Shown here: positions 49,076 through 60,325 of the stretch, piece after piece
Layout of the letters: every line of letters begins with the position of its first letter
How positions within the stretch are numbered: the first letter of the stretch is position 1
From: Epiperipatus broadwayi
Taxonomy: Eukaryota; Onychophora; Udeonychophora; Euonychophora; Peripatidae
Assembly (NCBI GenBank): GCA_028023455.1
Contig: JAQFVV010000207.1
Location: 772,208-836,207, forward strand
Length of the DNA stretch: 64,000 bases
Reading direction: 5' to 3'
The notes under the pieces: model-generated
What the model was told of the DNA's origin: nothing
The model's input: the letters and a program-made list of their open reading frames with translations, nothing else
Databases searched by the model: none
Program-made: the position numbers and the translations under genes

Positions 49076-49442
49076 GTATCCATGTGAAGATGGTGGTCAG
49101 TTTGTGGGTGTTATTTGAAGGTTGCATTTGAGAGCTGGAAAAGTTCTTCTCAGTGCAGCCAGGAAATTAATGCTTTTTTGTTTGTGAAAAATTTGAATGG
49201 AGTGATGACCTAATTCATTTCTGGTTGATGGATGACTAAGTCATTTTATAGAGATGCAGACTACTTTTCTGTGCCATAATAGCTTGCTACAGAGTGAATA
49301 AATGGACAAAGTGAAAGATTTACTGAAATTTATGATTGGTGAGTAATAGATTATTTTTGTAGTTACAAGATCATTGAAAAGGCATACTTTTGCATTTAGT
49401 GATAGATAGGTTTTGGAGAGAGAAGTGGTTGTGCATTCAGCA

Positions 49443-49937
49443 TCATCTTTTAGTTTTTTCTGGATCTTTCCATCTCATTGCAGAGGGCCCTAGGTAGAAA
49501 GGAAACCCAAGAAAATTAGTTGGTTTCCCATGATAAACTTGTGTATTTATCTTGCCAGTGTAAAGAAACCAAGCTGTTGTTTTGTTAATGTTGATCTTGA
49601 GTTTATATTTGAGGGTGTATTCATTAAGTATTTTTTCCAGAGTAGGTAGTTGTTTTTTGGTTGTAAGAAAAACAGTAAGATCATCCATGTATGAAATACA
49701 TGATATATAGTGTAGTGTGTGAAATTGGATTCCTTGTAATTTTTGTTGTATTTTCTTTATGAGAGGGTTAATGTAGAACATAAATAACAAAAAACTGAGT
49801 GGAGATCCTTGAGGTATGGATTGGTTGGGAGAGAAGAAAGATGATGTTCTACCAATAATTGTAATATGGATTTTATGATGAAAGAGTAGATTGGTTAGTA
49901 GGTATAAGAGAGAAAGGAGGTATTTTGGTGTCTGCAA
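49443..49937 (-). pseudogene. L1/Tx1-like reverse transcriptase core (copy 2)
   Basis: The 164-residue frame has IPQGSPLS (41-48), FYINPLI (54-60) and the catalytic motif C box YMDD (83-86), followed by LGFPFYLGPSAMRWK, which aligns with YLGFPIFKTPTAMARE of the 58.4-62.4 kb copy. The motif A aspartate lies upstream, beyond a frameshift. The ATG is internal and not a real start. Confidence 0.8.
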
Positions 49938-50821
49938 GTGTGTGAATTAAAAATTTCAATAGGGACTGAGTCAAAAGGAGTCTCAATGCCAATTTGACCA
50001 GTCATTGGAGCATATTTTTTCTGCTCTCTAATTGAATTTACAATGGTTTTGAAAATGACAGCAGCTTGGCCTGTTAAGAGCCTTTTTCTAAATGTTGTAT
50101 TGGTAATAATAGAGGGAGGAGATATGGTTTGATTTTATCTTTTAGAACCTTTTTCAGAATTTTAATACCAAAGGGGGCTCATGGAGATTGGTCACAGATT
50201 AGATATTGAAGCTTGCATTTTGTTGAATAGAATTAAGAAGATTGGATATAGATCTTTTATGTTAAACAGCCTTTGTGATAGATAATTTTCTAAATCACAT
50301 AGATATATGGTGGTAAATTGATCGAGATGTAAAAATACAAATTTAGGGAAATTGACTGAGATGTAAAAATACAAATTTAGGGATTCCATGTGACCCTGGA
50401 TGACAAAAGTTTGAAATTGTGGTTAGCTTCAGAAAGAAATCAGCAGCATGGAAAGGTTTATCTAACTCTGATTGGACAAATAGATCTTCAAGTGGTGCGA
50501 AGGCACATTGTGACTGCAGTTTTTGTTTGAAATATTTGTGTATTGGTTCTATCATATTATGTTCATCTTTGGTAACACCATTGGTTTCAAGTGCTTGTGG
50601 AACTCTCACAGAGGAAGGATACCCCAGAGCCCATCCAATGTACCCTCATGTCTAGGTGTATTGTTTTTTTAGACAGATTTTTCCTTTTTTGTGACAAGGT
50701 ATTCTTTTAGAGTGTTGCAGGTGTCATTATATATTTGCGTGTGTCTTTTTATATGTCTGTAGGAATTTGGAGCAGATTTACACTTGGTGATTCTTTTATG
50801 TAGCTCATTGACCAAATTTAT

Positions 50822-51195
50822 ACACTTTAACTTTTATTGTTATGATATAATTCTCTTATAAACTTATACTGCTTTATATATAAATATTATGCTATTTTTT
50901 TTTAATATTTAATATCTATAATCATACTCTTATGTAACTTAACCATTTTTACAACCCATAATTCATTTATAAATAATTATCTCTCTATATATTTACCTCT
51001 ACATATCTCTTTTAAAAATTTATATCTATACGAATCTCATCCTAATCCCAGAATCCCTATTAAATTTTGTTTTTATCTTTCTAGTTAGAATTGCTTCTTT
51101 TATTTTCATATCTTTAATATCATCTGTATGTAACTTCACTTTTATTGAATTTTGTGTAAATTTGTGTCCTATTTCTTTCATTTGTGTATATATTG
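50822..51195 (-). mobile_element. Penelope-like element inverted arm, inner part (GIY-YIG end)
   Basis: The reverse complement matches 52620-53010 of the plus-strand PLE. A frame of about 50 codons encodes GHKFTQNSIKVKLHTDD, then KIKEAILTRKIKTKFNRD and GIRMRFV before a stop at the same place as in the plus-strand copy. The KEA.L Glu corresponds to the metal-binding Glu at the end of GIY-YIG domains. The arm stops at about 51195, next to the start of the plus-strand PLE, so the two are head to head. Confidence 0.8.
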
Positions 51196-51229
51196 GTATC
51201 CAACATATGTTGTTTTAATATATACAGTA

Positions 51230-51490
51230 ATTAAACATATTTATAAAGAGAGTTTAGTAGACAGTTCAACATGTGAGAAAATAGTGAGTAAAGAATATAG
51301 AACAGCTATAATATATGGAGCTCCAAAAATTAACAAAGAAAGCATACCACAAAGGCCAATTATTGATTGTAAGGGATCTTAAAAAAAGTTTCAAAATGGT
51401 TATTGAGGGAATTTTTTAAAAATTATGCTAATGAGTATGAAAATTGCAACTTTAAATACAATAAAATTTTAATAAATGAAATTAATGATA
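51230..51490 (+). pseudogene. PLE reverse transcriptase, N-terminal part
   Basis: The sense includes KIVSKEYRTAIIYGAPKINK and PQRPIIDCKGS, the Y..PK.HK...PLRPI segment of PLE RTs, with G and S ahead of a stop at about 51380. A second short frame (51403-51490) continues in another phase up to the MITE at 51499. Confidence 0.7.
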
Positions 51491-51498
51491 TATATATA

Positions 51499-51842
51499 TG
51501 TCCACAGATGGTGTCCTACCAAAAACACCGGTCAAGCGTATGTTTTGTTTACATAAACGTCAGAGTAGCATTCACTATCTCTAACTATAATTCCACTTTC
51601 AGATCATGATTTCAAGCTATTTGCTATCATCACTAGTAGCATTCACTATCTCTAACTATAATTCCACTTTCAGATCATGATTTCAAGCTATTTGCTATCA
51701 TCAAATAGTGATGATAGCAAATAGCTTGAAATCATGATCTGAAAGTGGAATTATAGTTAGAGATAGTGAATGCTACTCTGACGTTTATGTAAACAAAACA
51801 TACGCTTGACCGGTGTTTTTGGTAGGACGCCATCTGTGGACA
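51499..51842. mobile_element. nearly perfect foldback MITE, TA target duplication
   Basis: The arms of about 137 bases (51499-51635 and 51706-51842) are inverted copies differing at one position: GGTGTCC on the left, GGCGTCC on the right, consistent with CpG decay. The ends are TGTCCACAGATGG, and TA lies on each side (51497-51498, 51843-51844), as for Tc1/mariner-like or other TA-targeting transposons. Within the left side, a 71-base segment starting AGTAGCATTCACTATC (51564) is repeated once more at 51635; the right arm has a single copy. The element interrupts the PLE RT. It has no coding capacity and must be mobilised in trans. Confidence 0.85.
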
Positions 51843-51844
51843 TA

Positions 51845-52180
51845 AATACAAGCGTTAGCAAGTTTTTTAACTTGCATTTTTGTTTATCATATATATATAT
51901 ATAATATGAATACAGAAATGTAACATTTATAAAAATGGATATTATATCAATGTATACTAATTTAAATGTAGCAAAAACAATATATTTAGCTATAGGAAAG
52001 TATATTAAGGAGAAAAATAAGAAAATAAAATTACCTCTTCATATATTGGTAGATTTAATGGAATTATGTTGTAAGGATGCATCTTTTGAATATAATAGGG
52101 AATTTTATAAACAAGAAGATGCTCTAAGTGCAACTTTAAGCAATATTTATATGAATGAGTTTGATAAAAATATATATTAA
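51845..52180 (+). pseudogene. PLE reverse transcriptase, palm part with deletion
   Basis: The frame with ATG at 51935 reads MDIISMYTNLNVAKTI (PLE motif A, Asp at residue 2, F/D..S.YTN type), then LMELCCKDASFEYNREFYKQ and ALSATLSNIYMNEFDK. In intact PLEs an Ile/Val-x-G-x-A-M-G segment separates YKQ from the PLSA..ANI motif; here it is missing, so a small deletion is evident. The YxDD box is not found downstream. Confidence 0.75.
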
Positions 52181-52479
52181 ACAAAAAATTTAATAATCAA
52201 TGAATTAAAAAAGAGTGGGTTCCCTTTATGTATAATTAAAAGAAATATTGAAAAAAATAGAGTATAAGTTAAATAAAAATGAAAAGAGTAATAAAAAAAG
52301 GTGAAAGTAGATATATAGAAATAAAAAGATATAATAATATTACAGTGAATAAGTTTAATAAAATTATAAAGAAGATTAATAAAAAATGCAAAAGAATAAT
52401 TATTACAAAAATAGTTAATAAAAAAATATATATTAAATTTAATAGATAACAAATACTTAGGATATAATAAAGATAATAA

Positions 52480-52785
52480 AGAAATAATTAATGGAGTGTA
52501 TGTGATAAAATGCAAACAATGTTTAGATAGTGAGATTGATAAAAAATATGTGGGAGAAATGAAAAATTCTATAAAAACAAGATTAAAACAACACATATCA
52601 GATAACAAATCACCAATTTATATATACATATGAAGGAACAGGACACAAATTTACACAAAGTTCAATAAAAATGATGTTACATTCAGACAATATTAATGAA
52701 AGGAAAATAAAAGAAGCAATGCTTATAAAAAAGATAAAACCAAAATTTAATAGGGATTCTGGGATTAGGATGAGATTGGTATAGA
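52480..52785 (+). pseudogene. PLE GIY-YIG endonuclease
   Basis: GVYVIKCKQC (GIY motif with two Cys) is followed by KKYVGE (YIG motif), then SIKTRLKQHIS with the conserved Arg and His. After a frameshift near 52630 come GTGHKFTQSSIK, NERKIKEAMLIKKIKPKF (conserved Glu) and GIRMRLV before the stop at about 52782. The large minus-strand open frame over this region (52177-52608) is only a shadow of AT-rich sequence. Confidence 0.8.
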
Positions 52786-53690
52786 TATAGTTCTTAAATG
52801 GGAAATGTAGAGGTAAATATATAAAAAGAAAATTATTTATAAAAGAATTATGGGTTGTAAAAAATGATTAACTTACACATATGAATATGTTTTTAGATAT
52901 TAAATATTAGAAAAAAATTAGCATAATATTTACATGTAAAGCTGTATAATATAAGTTTATAAGAAAATTATATAATAATAAAAATAAAAGTTAAAGTGTA
53001 TAAATAATATATATAAAGAAGTCTAGAAATTATAGATATTTAGTTTAAATAATATGTAATAAAGGGAGATAGGGTATAAGATTTTTTTTTAAAAAATAAA
53101 AGTTTTTTTTAAAGATTACGTTTAAAAGATTACAATATTTATAGGTTTTAGATATTAGAAAAATATTAATAAACATAAAATATTAATTTTAACAGAAGAA
53201 AGAGTACAAAAATAAGTCATTATAGGATTGGAAAAATTTCAAAAAATAGTAATAAATGAATTACTGTTGAAATGACAATTGCATGAATTTAAAATTATTA
53301 AATATTTTATTGAAGTGGAGCTAATAAAAATAAAGTTTAAGTTTATAAGGAATAGAACTAATTAGGAGATTATTACTACTAATAAAAATGATTATATTTG
53401 GATTAATAGTTGCTCTTGAATATGTATGTATATAGTTAGGAATACACATGTATACTTTATATTTATTTTTTATTTATATTGTGTATTATATTTTACATTA
53501 ATTGGATTATTTTACTTGAGTTTAATTATACTTACTTCAGTTTTAGTAGGTTTTGTTATATATTTTATTTGTTTTTTAGTTTTTCATTGTTTACATTTTT
53601 TAGATATTTTTTGTATAGTTATATATTTTGTTCATTATATCATAGCTCTGAAAAAGATTGCAGGACAGTCAAAATATAGGTATATGTAGA

Positions 53691-56600
53691 ATATAAGTTT
53701 TTTGCTGTAACATGTTCAAAGTGATTTGGATAAATTGGATTTATATAAGATATAACAGCAAAAATAATGGAAAAGATGATTTTGGTAATATTTCTGAAGA
53801 TTTATGCTATTTATATTACTCACCTATTAGTATATTTCAAAAATAGGACATTGGAAGGAAGTCATCATTGCCAGGGATCAATCATCGAAAGAAAAAAAAG
53901 TTTATTTTATATGATCAAATTGCATTTAGCATTTTGTAATTATAAAAAAAAAGAATTTTTTTAAAATTTTTTTCTCTTTAGCTCTCAAAAATATTGAAAA
54001 TGAAGTTAGCATTCAGTTAAAAAAACATGTTTTCTAAGAAATTTTTATTACATAATATGAATTTTGCTGCCACTTTGATATATAATGCATATTAGAAATA
54101 AGTTTGATACATTTAATGGATGTTAAGTGTTAAAACAGTTAAAATATTCACTTAAATTTAATTAATAAATTGTGCCCTTGTTTGCATAAAAGTACAACTT
54201 AAGAAATTTGATTGATTTTATTCATTTTTTTTGCTAGATTTTTATTAATAGGTATTTCTATTTAATGTAGAATAGCATATTTCTTTTAGTTCATAGAGTA
54301 TCTATTGTATAGATAATATGTTCTAAAGGAAAGCTTAATATCTGGTCTTTCCATGCACAAATATATGTCTTTTTCCAAAGAAACAGGAATCTGACCACAG
54401 ATATGAGTACAATGTTCCTGTATAAATATTGTCATTAGTAAAAGTGAAATATTAGTTTTTAAATAAATAATTGTATCTGTAGACATAAGCCACAAAGGGA
54501 AATGGGTCTGTGTTCTGTACTGTCATTGTTTAAATACTTTCCATGGCCATATTGCTAAAAATGTTATGTAGATGAAACTATATTTACAATTAGTTATACT
54601 TGCAGTGAACTTCCCAAATATACATAATTTTTAATGAATGAATTTATTTTAATCTAAAAGATACATTCATCTAAATTTAAGTAAGTTTAATTGCTTATTT
54701 CAAATAATTGAGTTTTGTTTTTACTTGATTGAGGCATATCTACACTTATATAAATACAGTAGTTCATTTAACATATACTTGTTTTGCATTTTAATATTTT
54801 CCTAGGAACCAAAATACAGTTATAATTACGCATCTTTCAATATTAAATTTTGAAAAAAATAAGAGAAAAATGCTATTAACTTAATGAATTTATTTTACAA
54901 CTGCCTACCTGCCACGTGAAGTTGGATAAGGCCATAATCCATGTTATATTGCTCTAAAGTAAAAATAAATGGGAGTAATGATTGATAGATTTTTAGCTCA
55001 GATGTGCAAATGGTAATGTCATGGTCACACAACAATCACATACATTGAACTAAATATCATAGAGAAGATACATCTACATAAGATATAAAACATTTAATAT
55101 GCTACCATGAAATGTTTATTTAAATTACAATAAAACTTAATTGGAGAAAATGTTAAAAACATTATATATAACCTTGGTGCATTTTTGATGCAGAACATCC
55201 TTTCAAAGATAAATATGACATTCTAAACAATATAATATTTACTTTTGAAGGAGCTGATCAATACTAAAAATGCATTATGATTATAATAATATTTTTATAT
55301 GTAAGAATTATTGATATAATTGCATACAGTTTATGACTTTCCAGTGATGGGATTGTCATAGTTTAATTTTATATTTAAAAATAATAATAAGTAGTTTTCT
55401 CTCTCTCTTTTTTTTTTTTTTTACAGAAACTCACTTTTATAAATATCACATTGCAAAATTAATGTCATTTGATTTAAATGTAATCTCCCAATTCCAGATC
55501 ATGTTACAACTATATGTAGCATGTAGAAATGTTTTTTTTTTAACTAATAGAAAATAAAACTGATTAAAAGACTAAATAAAAACACACAACACTCATGTTA
55601 TTTAGATTTGTTAACTTATAGGTGAACACATAAAATCTTTTTATTGTATTTTTAATGTATATATTATAACAGACACTCCACTTATTTTTATCAGCAAGAG
55701 TGCATTGTAGACCTAGAAAATTTGATTTATAGTGATCAAAATGTTGATGATGATAAATATAAATGCTGCCAGCTAGACCCAGAAAGAAAACAAGGTTTTA
55801 AACATTGTTCAGAAAATTGAGGGACTGGATACAGAAACAAATACTAGCCAAAAACAAATATAATTATTAATAATTTTTACCCTTTATTAAATTCACAAAT
55901 ATTAATCAAAAGCAAATATATAAGATTGACCTAAAAACTAACCTTTATTTTTCTGAGAGTGCATGAGTATATTGTGGCATTAAACACTTTGGCAGATAAT
56001 TTTGCTTTCTCATCTAACTTTTATGGGATTATAAAAATCTTTCTGCTATCAATTTATATACTCTTAAATTTCTATTTTCCTTTATGAAGAGTCTTTAATA
56101 AAATGATCTTGTAGAGAAGTCAATGAACAGTGCAAAGTAAGCTTTCCTTTACCTCATAAAACCAACAGTACAAAACAAGGATGTCATATGCTTCTTAAAC
56201 ACTCATAAGAGATCGTGTTACATTACAACCCTTAAGGTTAATGCCATACAAGCAATGATAAAAGATTACGATTTTACATAATTGGAAATATAAAAAAACC
56301 AAAATCTCTACAGCTTAAAAAAACAGAACTATACAATCACTAGCCAAAATATCTATGGTTTGCAGGAAACAAACACTTATTAAATTAAAATAAATTCAAT
56401 TAACATAGGGAAGAAGTGAGACAAAAAGAAAATTACTCATATCTGCCAAAGTTTTTAACAATAGTTAATGATATAAAGAAAAAATTACAATAAATATAAA
56501 ATATTAACTCACAATACACTCTCCAACAAAGCGATAAAATATAAAATCTTAAAATAAATCTTTATACTTTACAAATTCAAAATAAAATATATCTAATACA

Positions 56601-57504
56601 AGAAATATTTATAGACTCCTAATAATATCTAAATTATTATGAATATGCCTATTATATGTTCATATTTCTTTTCTTTGAGTGTAAAACTTAAGAGATTTCA
56701 GCTCTGGATAAAATATAAAATGTTCAATTACCTTTGAAGCTTCAGTTTTACTGTGTGATTGATTCCAGTGGTGTGTGCAAGGTTTTAGCTCTTTTGGGAG
56801 TATATTATGATGGTTTTAGATCTCTATTTATCTGAATAGGAGGTGGAGAATCAATCTTCAGAATAAGTCTCATACTAGGAAATTAGGACATGTTCATAAT
56901 GGCACAATTCCAAGCTCTGGAGTGTGTCTTAGATGACTTAGCACTGCATACTTTTAGTATGGTCTTTCAAGGTGGGTATTTTCTGCATTTTTTAATAAAG
57001 GTTGCTACTTTCTGTATTAAGTGTATTTATTCTTTTTTTCTTCTTTTCCTCAAAGGGTTTCTTTAGCTGTAACACTCAGAACTTAGAAATCTTCTATTAG
57101 CCATCTTGACTTCGCAATTAGCAAAAAAAAAAAAAAAACAGCAATCAGCAATTAGAAAATATAAAAATCTATAGGTCAGCAGTTGATCATTAGCAAATAT
57201 AAAAATTATATATATATATCACTCAAAAACACAGAGCTTTTATATGCAATTGTTATCTCCTGCCAGATCTTAATCTCCTAAGGTTTCTTAATTAGAATTT
57301 TAACCAGGGCTCTTTCTTAACTTTTGTTAGACCTTAATTAAACAGTTTTAACAGGGCTTCTTTCTTTATCCTCTTGTCTTTTAAAGTCATTAATCTTGTA
57401 TTAAGATTTGTAGAGGTCTCTACTGTTGCATTTAGGCAAATAGTCTTAAGGTTATAGCCTTAATATATATTACTTATCCTATTTTATATATAGAGTATAT
57501 GAGC
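53691..57504. other. AT-rich DNA, 3.8 kb, no gene recognised
   Basis: Short frames at 53767-53964 and 54286-54495 have no domain or supporting context. A C/T tract ending TTTTTTACAG at about 55394-55426 looks like a strong 3' splice site, but all downstream frames close within a few codons. The 57250-57400 segment contains two related units of about 60 bases (TTTTAACCAGGGCTCTTTCTT, TTTTAACAGGGCTTCTTTCTT type). Confidence 0.4.
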
Positions 57505-57690
57505 ACAGACTTTCACATGACTCTCCACTCTATCTTATAACACTGATACACTCGAACACATATATGTCAAAAAATTAATAATCACCAATATATGTATTTC
57601 ATGCTGAACCAGCAATCATCAGTTGGCCCAGATTACCATCTCTACACATATATGCTATAAGTGCTTAGGTACATATTAAGTTAGTCAAAC
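57505..57690 (+). repeat. dispersed repeat family B, single copy
   Basis: The copy runs from AGACTTTCACATGACTCTCC through ATAATCACCAATATATGTAT and TTTCATGCTGAACCAGCA to CATCAGTTGGCCCAGAT, in the same order as at 3825-3965 and in the left arm at 22.9-23.2 kb. It stands alone here, not as a palindrome. Confidence 0.55.
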
Positions 57691-58374
57691 TTCATACTTT
57701 AATGAAGAGGCTTGAGTTTCTGATTTTAAAATAGATTAAAACAAACAAACAAAAAAAAAACAACTCAATCAAAACACTTTAAATTAACATATTTTTATAA
57801 TTTCCATTTCCATTCTCTTAATAAAAAGAAATAACAAAATACAAAATGTTTAAATTCAATTTTCTGTTCTCTTTTAAAATCTTTTTAGTTTTGGTTTCAC
57901 AATGATTGCGTTTGAAGCAGATGAAGTATCCAGTTCAATATATATATATTTTTTAGATAATATTATTACCCAATCAGAGTTTTTAAGTATCAATTGGAGT
58001 GAAATCATGTTTTTGCTTTTTATTTGAATAATATTGAAATATTAATCAAAGATCAAAATGACTAAATATATTATAAAAAAGATAATACTTATCAATGGAG
58101 AAATACATCCATGAAACAATGGATATGAATTTCCAACTTCATCAGTTTTGGATCAGATGTATGATGTTTGGTCCTATGATGCTTTGAAGATGATTGCATT
58201 GACGCAATCAAAAATTCATAACTAAATACAGCTTATATTTCTAATATTTAAATATAAAGACTATTAACATAAACTACAATACTTCATTATGGTGATGTAA
58301 ATTTATTGTAGACCTGTTCATGGAACAGTATAGTTTGAATGCTTACTAAAAGAATTCACAAACTAAATTTTCAT
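57691..58374. other. AT-rich DNA, nothing recognised
   Basis: A 6-bp hairpin (GATTGC...GCAATC) occurs near 58192. No gene. Confidence 0.4.
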
Positions 58375-58639
58375 TTCAACAAAAATTTTATTAACAATAA
58401 ATAGTGATTACGTACTAATAAAGGATAAATAAATGAATAAGTTGTACAATAATATGATTATATAATGTTCTATTTGTCATCTCGCTAGATTATGAGAGCA
58501 CAATTGTTATACTCTTATGTGGTTAGGTATATTGAAGAGATTCTAAGAACTTGTTTAGTGGTATTAGCATTTTTAATATCATGAATATTTTCTTTTAGAA
58601 TTGCCTATTCTATAATGTTGGGTAGGTGGGAGTTGATAA

Positions 58640-59740
58640 TCAGGAAAAGGACAGAGCAGTTAAAGACCAGGTGTCATCAAAGACTTTATTGGGGGAAAGG
58701 AGCTGGTCACATTTCTTGATTTTTTTGAGCGTTTGATAAAACAATGGTGTGATTTGTGGCGAGGGTAATTCCATGAGAGTTTTGCATTTCACTATCCATA
58801 TGGAATAAAGGACAAAGGTAGAAAGCCTTATTATTGAAAAAAATCCATTATGAATGGCATTTTCAAGTGAGAAAATCATATCAGGTCTTATGTTGGAATT
58901 GATTATAATTATATCTTTCAGTGTTTTAAGTCTTGGGCACCGGTGTATAATATGGTCTATGGTTTCATCTTCACGAGCACACAGACACATATAGGGTCAA
59001 TGCTGGTAAAACTTCTTCAATGATAAAGAAACCAATTCATGGGAAGCACATTAAGATTTATTTTAATGATGAAGTTAAGGAATTTGGGTTCCAGACTCCA
59101 TCTTTTGAAGACAGTAATGAGTCTTTGGTTGGTTACTTTTAGGCTGGTTTTAATGGGTTGTTGATTATAGTTGATTATATTGTATGCTTCCCATAAGGTG
59201 ATTTTTTTATTAAAGTTAAAGAGCATAATCGGGTTGTAGAGTTGTAGGTGGGCTATTAGGGATGCTATCCATGAACTGGAAGAGGGCAAAGGACGATCTG
59301 TCGGTGTAATTTTTTTAATAATGTTGGAGTGTCTGCAGAAGAGGGTCAGATTATGTAGAGTGTTGTGGGTTTTCTGTAAAATGATTGCTTGTTTTGAGTG
59401 GAATGACAGTCCATTGAACCTGCATGGTCGTTGGATACCTCGCAAGCTAATAGCAACTGTTCTTCCTCTCCAGAGAAGTTTGGTGCATAATCGGTTAATT
59501 TTATTTTGAAACTGTTTAGACATTTTTACGAATGGAAGATAATATGAAATTTTTGGCATTATGATCATGTTGAGGAGGCCAACTTTTCCATATAATGAAA
59601 GGTATACTCTAGATAGTGAAGTGGTGATGGTTTCAGTTGATTAAAGGATTGCATCTTGAATCTCTCTTGCCATTGCAGTTGGAGTTTTGAAGATTGGGAA
59701 ACCTAGGTATCTTTGGGGTTTTGCAGAAAAGGGAGAGTTA
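58640..59740 (-). pseudogene. L1/Tx1-like ORF2 thumb and C-terminal zinc region (copy 3)
   Basis: After RYLGFPIFKTPTAMARE (near 59700), the frame at 59017-59568 has KLLWRGRTVAISLRGIQ, RPCRFNGLSFHSKQA and WSLEPKFLNFIIKINLNVLP, the pattern of the L1-type post-RT region. The frame at 58640-58990 begins with MCLCAREDETIDHIIHRCP, a C.C....H...C motif, then STFVLYSIWIVKC and a Lys-rich end. A break near 59010 separates the two. Confidence 0.8.
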
Positions 59741-59746
59741 ATATGT

Positions 59747-60259
59747 TTACCAGACATTTATCTTCCAGATGGAAGATTTGTTAAAATTTATTTGTAGGCC
59801 AAGTTTCGCTGTATTTCTGTTTAAGATGTTCATGAGATGTGGAAGGTATTTAATGGTGGGAAGCACAACCATGAGGTCATCTATATATGCAAATACTTTG
59901 AAGTTTTTATTGAGAGAGGGAAGGAATATTCCAGGGAGGTTTTTTTCTATATCCATCAGAAGAGGGTTGATGTATGCTGTGAAGAAAAGGGCACCGAGTG
60001 GAAATGCTTGAGGGATCGACTTATATGGCTTGAAGCCTGGTGTGATCTTGCCATCAAGAGAGAGAAAAATCTCTCTGTTGTTGAGCAGATTGCTGACCAT
60101 CTGAACAATCCCAGCTGGAATGTCGCATTCCAACAGAATATCCAGGAAGATGTTTATCTGGACTGAATCAAATGCTGCTGCAATATCCAGCTGGACAGCA
60201 ATAGCATTTGATTTACGATGAACTCTGATGTAATTGAAGAGTGCAGTTACATTGGACAT
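59747..60259 (-). pseudogene. L1/Tx1-like ORF2 reverse transcriptase core (copy 3)
   Basis: The frame of 170 codons shows motif A QLDIAAAFDSV (23-33, catalytic Asp25), IPQAFPLGALFF (82-93; the usual PQG has Gly replaced by Ala), AYINPL (95-100) and motif C YIDD (125-128). Ile in YxDD and Ala in PQG suggest drift. Plus-strand open frames over the same positions are shadows. Confidence 0.85.
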
Positions 60260-60325
60260 GGCATGCGAGGTTGATTATCCCTTTTTTCCATATTGGTTTG
60301 ACGAGATATGGCTAAGAATTTGAGT

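Larger units (their letters stand above)
48410..50815 (-). mobile_element. L1/Tx1-like LINE (copy 2), inserted in the PLE arm
   Basis: Minus-strand frames in order from the 5' end are a post-endonuclease linker (about 50810-50640: VNELHKRITKCKSAPNSY), the RT N-terminal part (50343-50609), RT core, thumb and C-terminal zinc region. Several frameshifts make it a pseudo-element. The 5' end is a truncation at about 50815, exactly where PLE sequence (ATAAAAGTTAAAGTGTATAAAT) stops. No endonuclease is present. The 3' boundary is uncertain. Confidence 0.75.
51200..53690 (+). mobile_element. Penelope-like element, 5' truncated, head to head with an inverted copy
   Basis: The order is RT N-terminal part, foldback MITE insertion (51499-51842), RT palm part, degenerate thumb/linker, GIY-YIG nuclease and about 0.9 kb of AT-rich 3' sequence. 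PLEs are retroelements whose RT is related to telomerase and whose GIY-YIG nuclease nicks the target. Stops and frameshifts break the frame many times. The 3' end near 53690 corresponds to the end of the inverted arm at 46010. Confidence 0.8.

Noticed and set aside
52177-52608. 143-codon minus-strand open frame
   Set aside because: It is antisense to the PLE linker and GIY-YIG region, and its Phe/Ile/Leu/Tyr-rich content is what A-rich sense DNA gives when read backwards.
55394-55426. Strong splice-acceptor-like tract (C/T run ending TTACAG)
   Set aside because: All three frames downstream close within a few codons and no donor or coding exon could be found, so it is probably a low-complexity tract.
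59769-60166. Plus-strand frames of 80 and 109 codons
   Set aside because: They lie exactly antisense to the LINE reverse transcriptase, whose motifs are clear on the minus strand.
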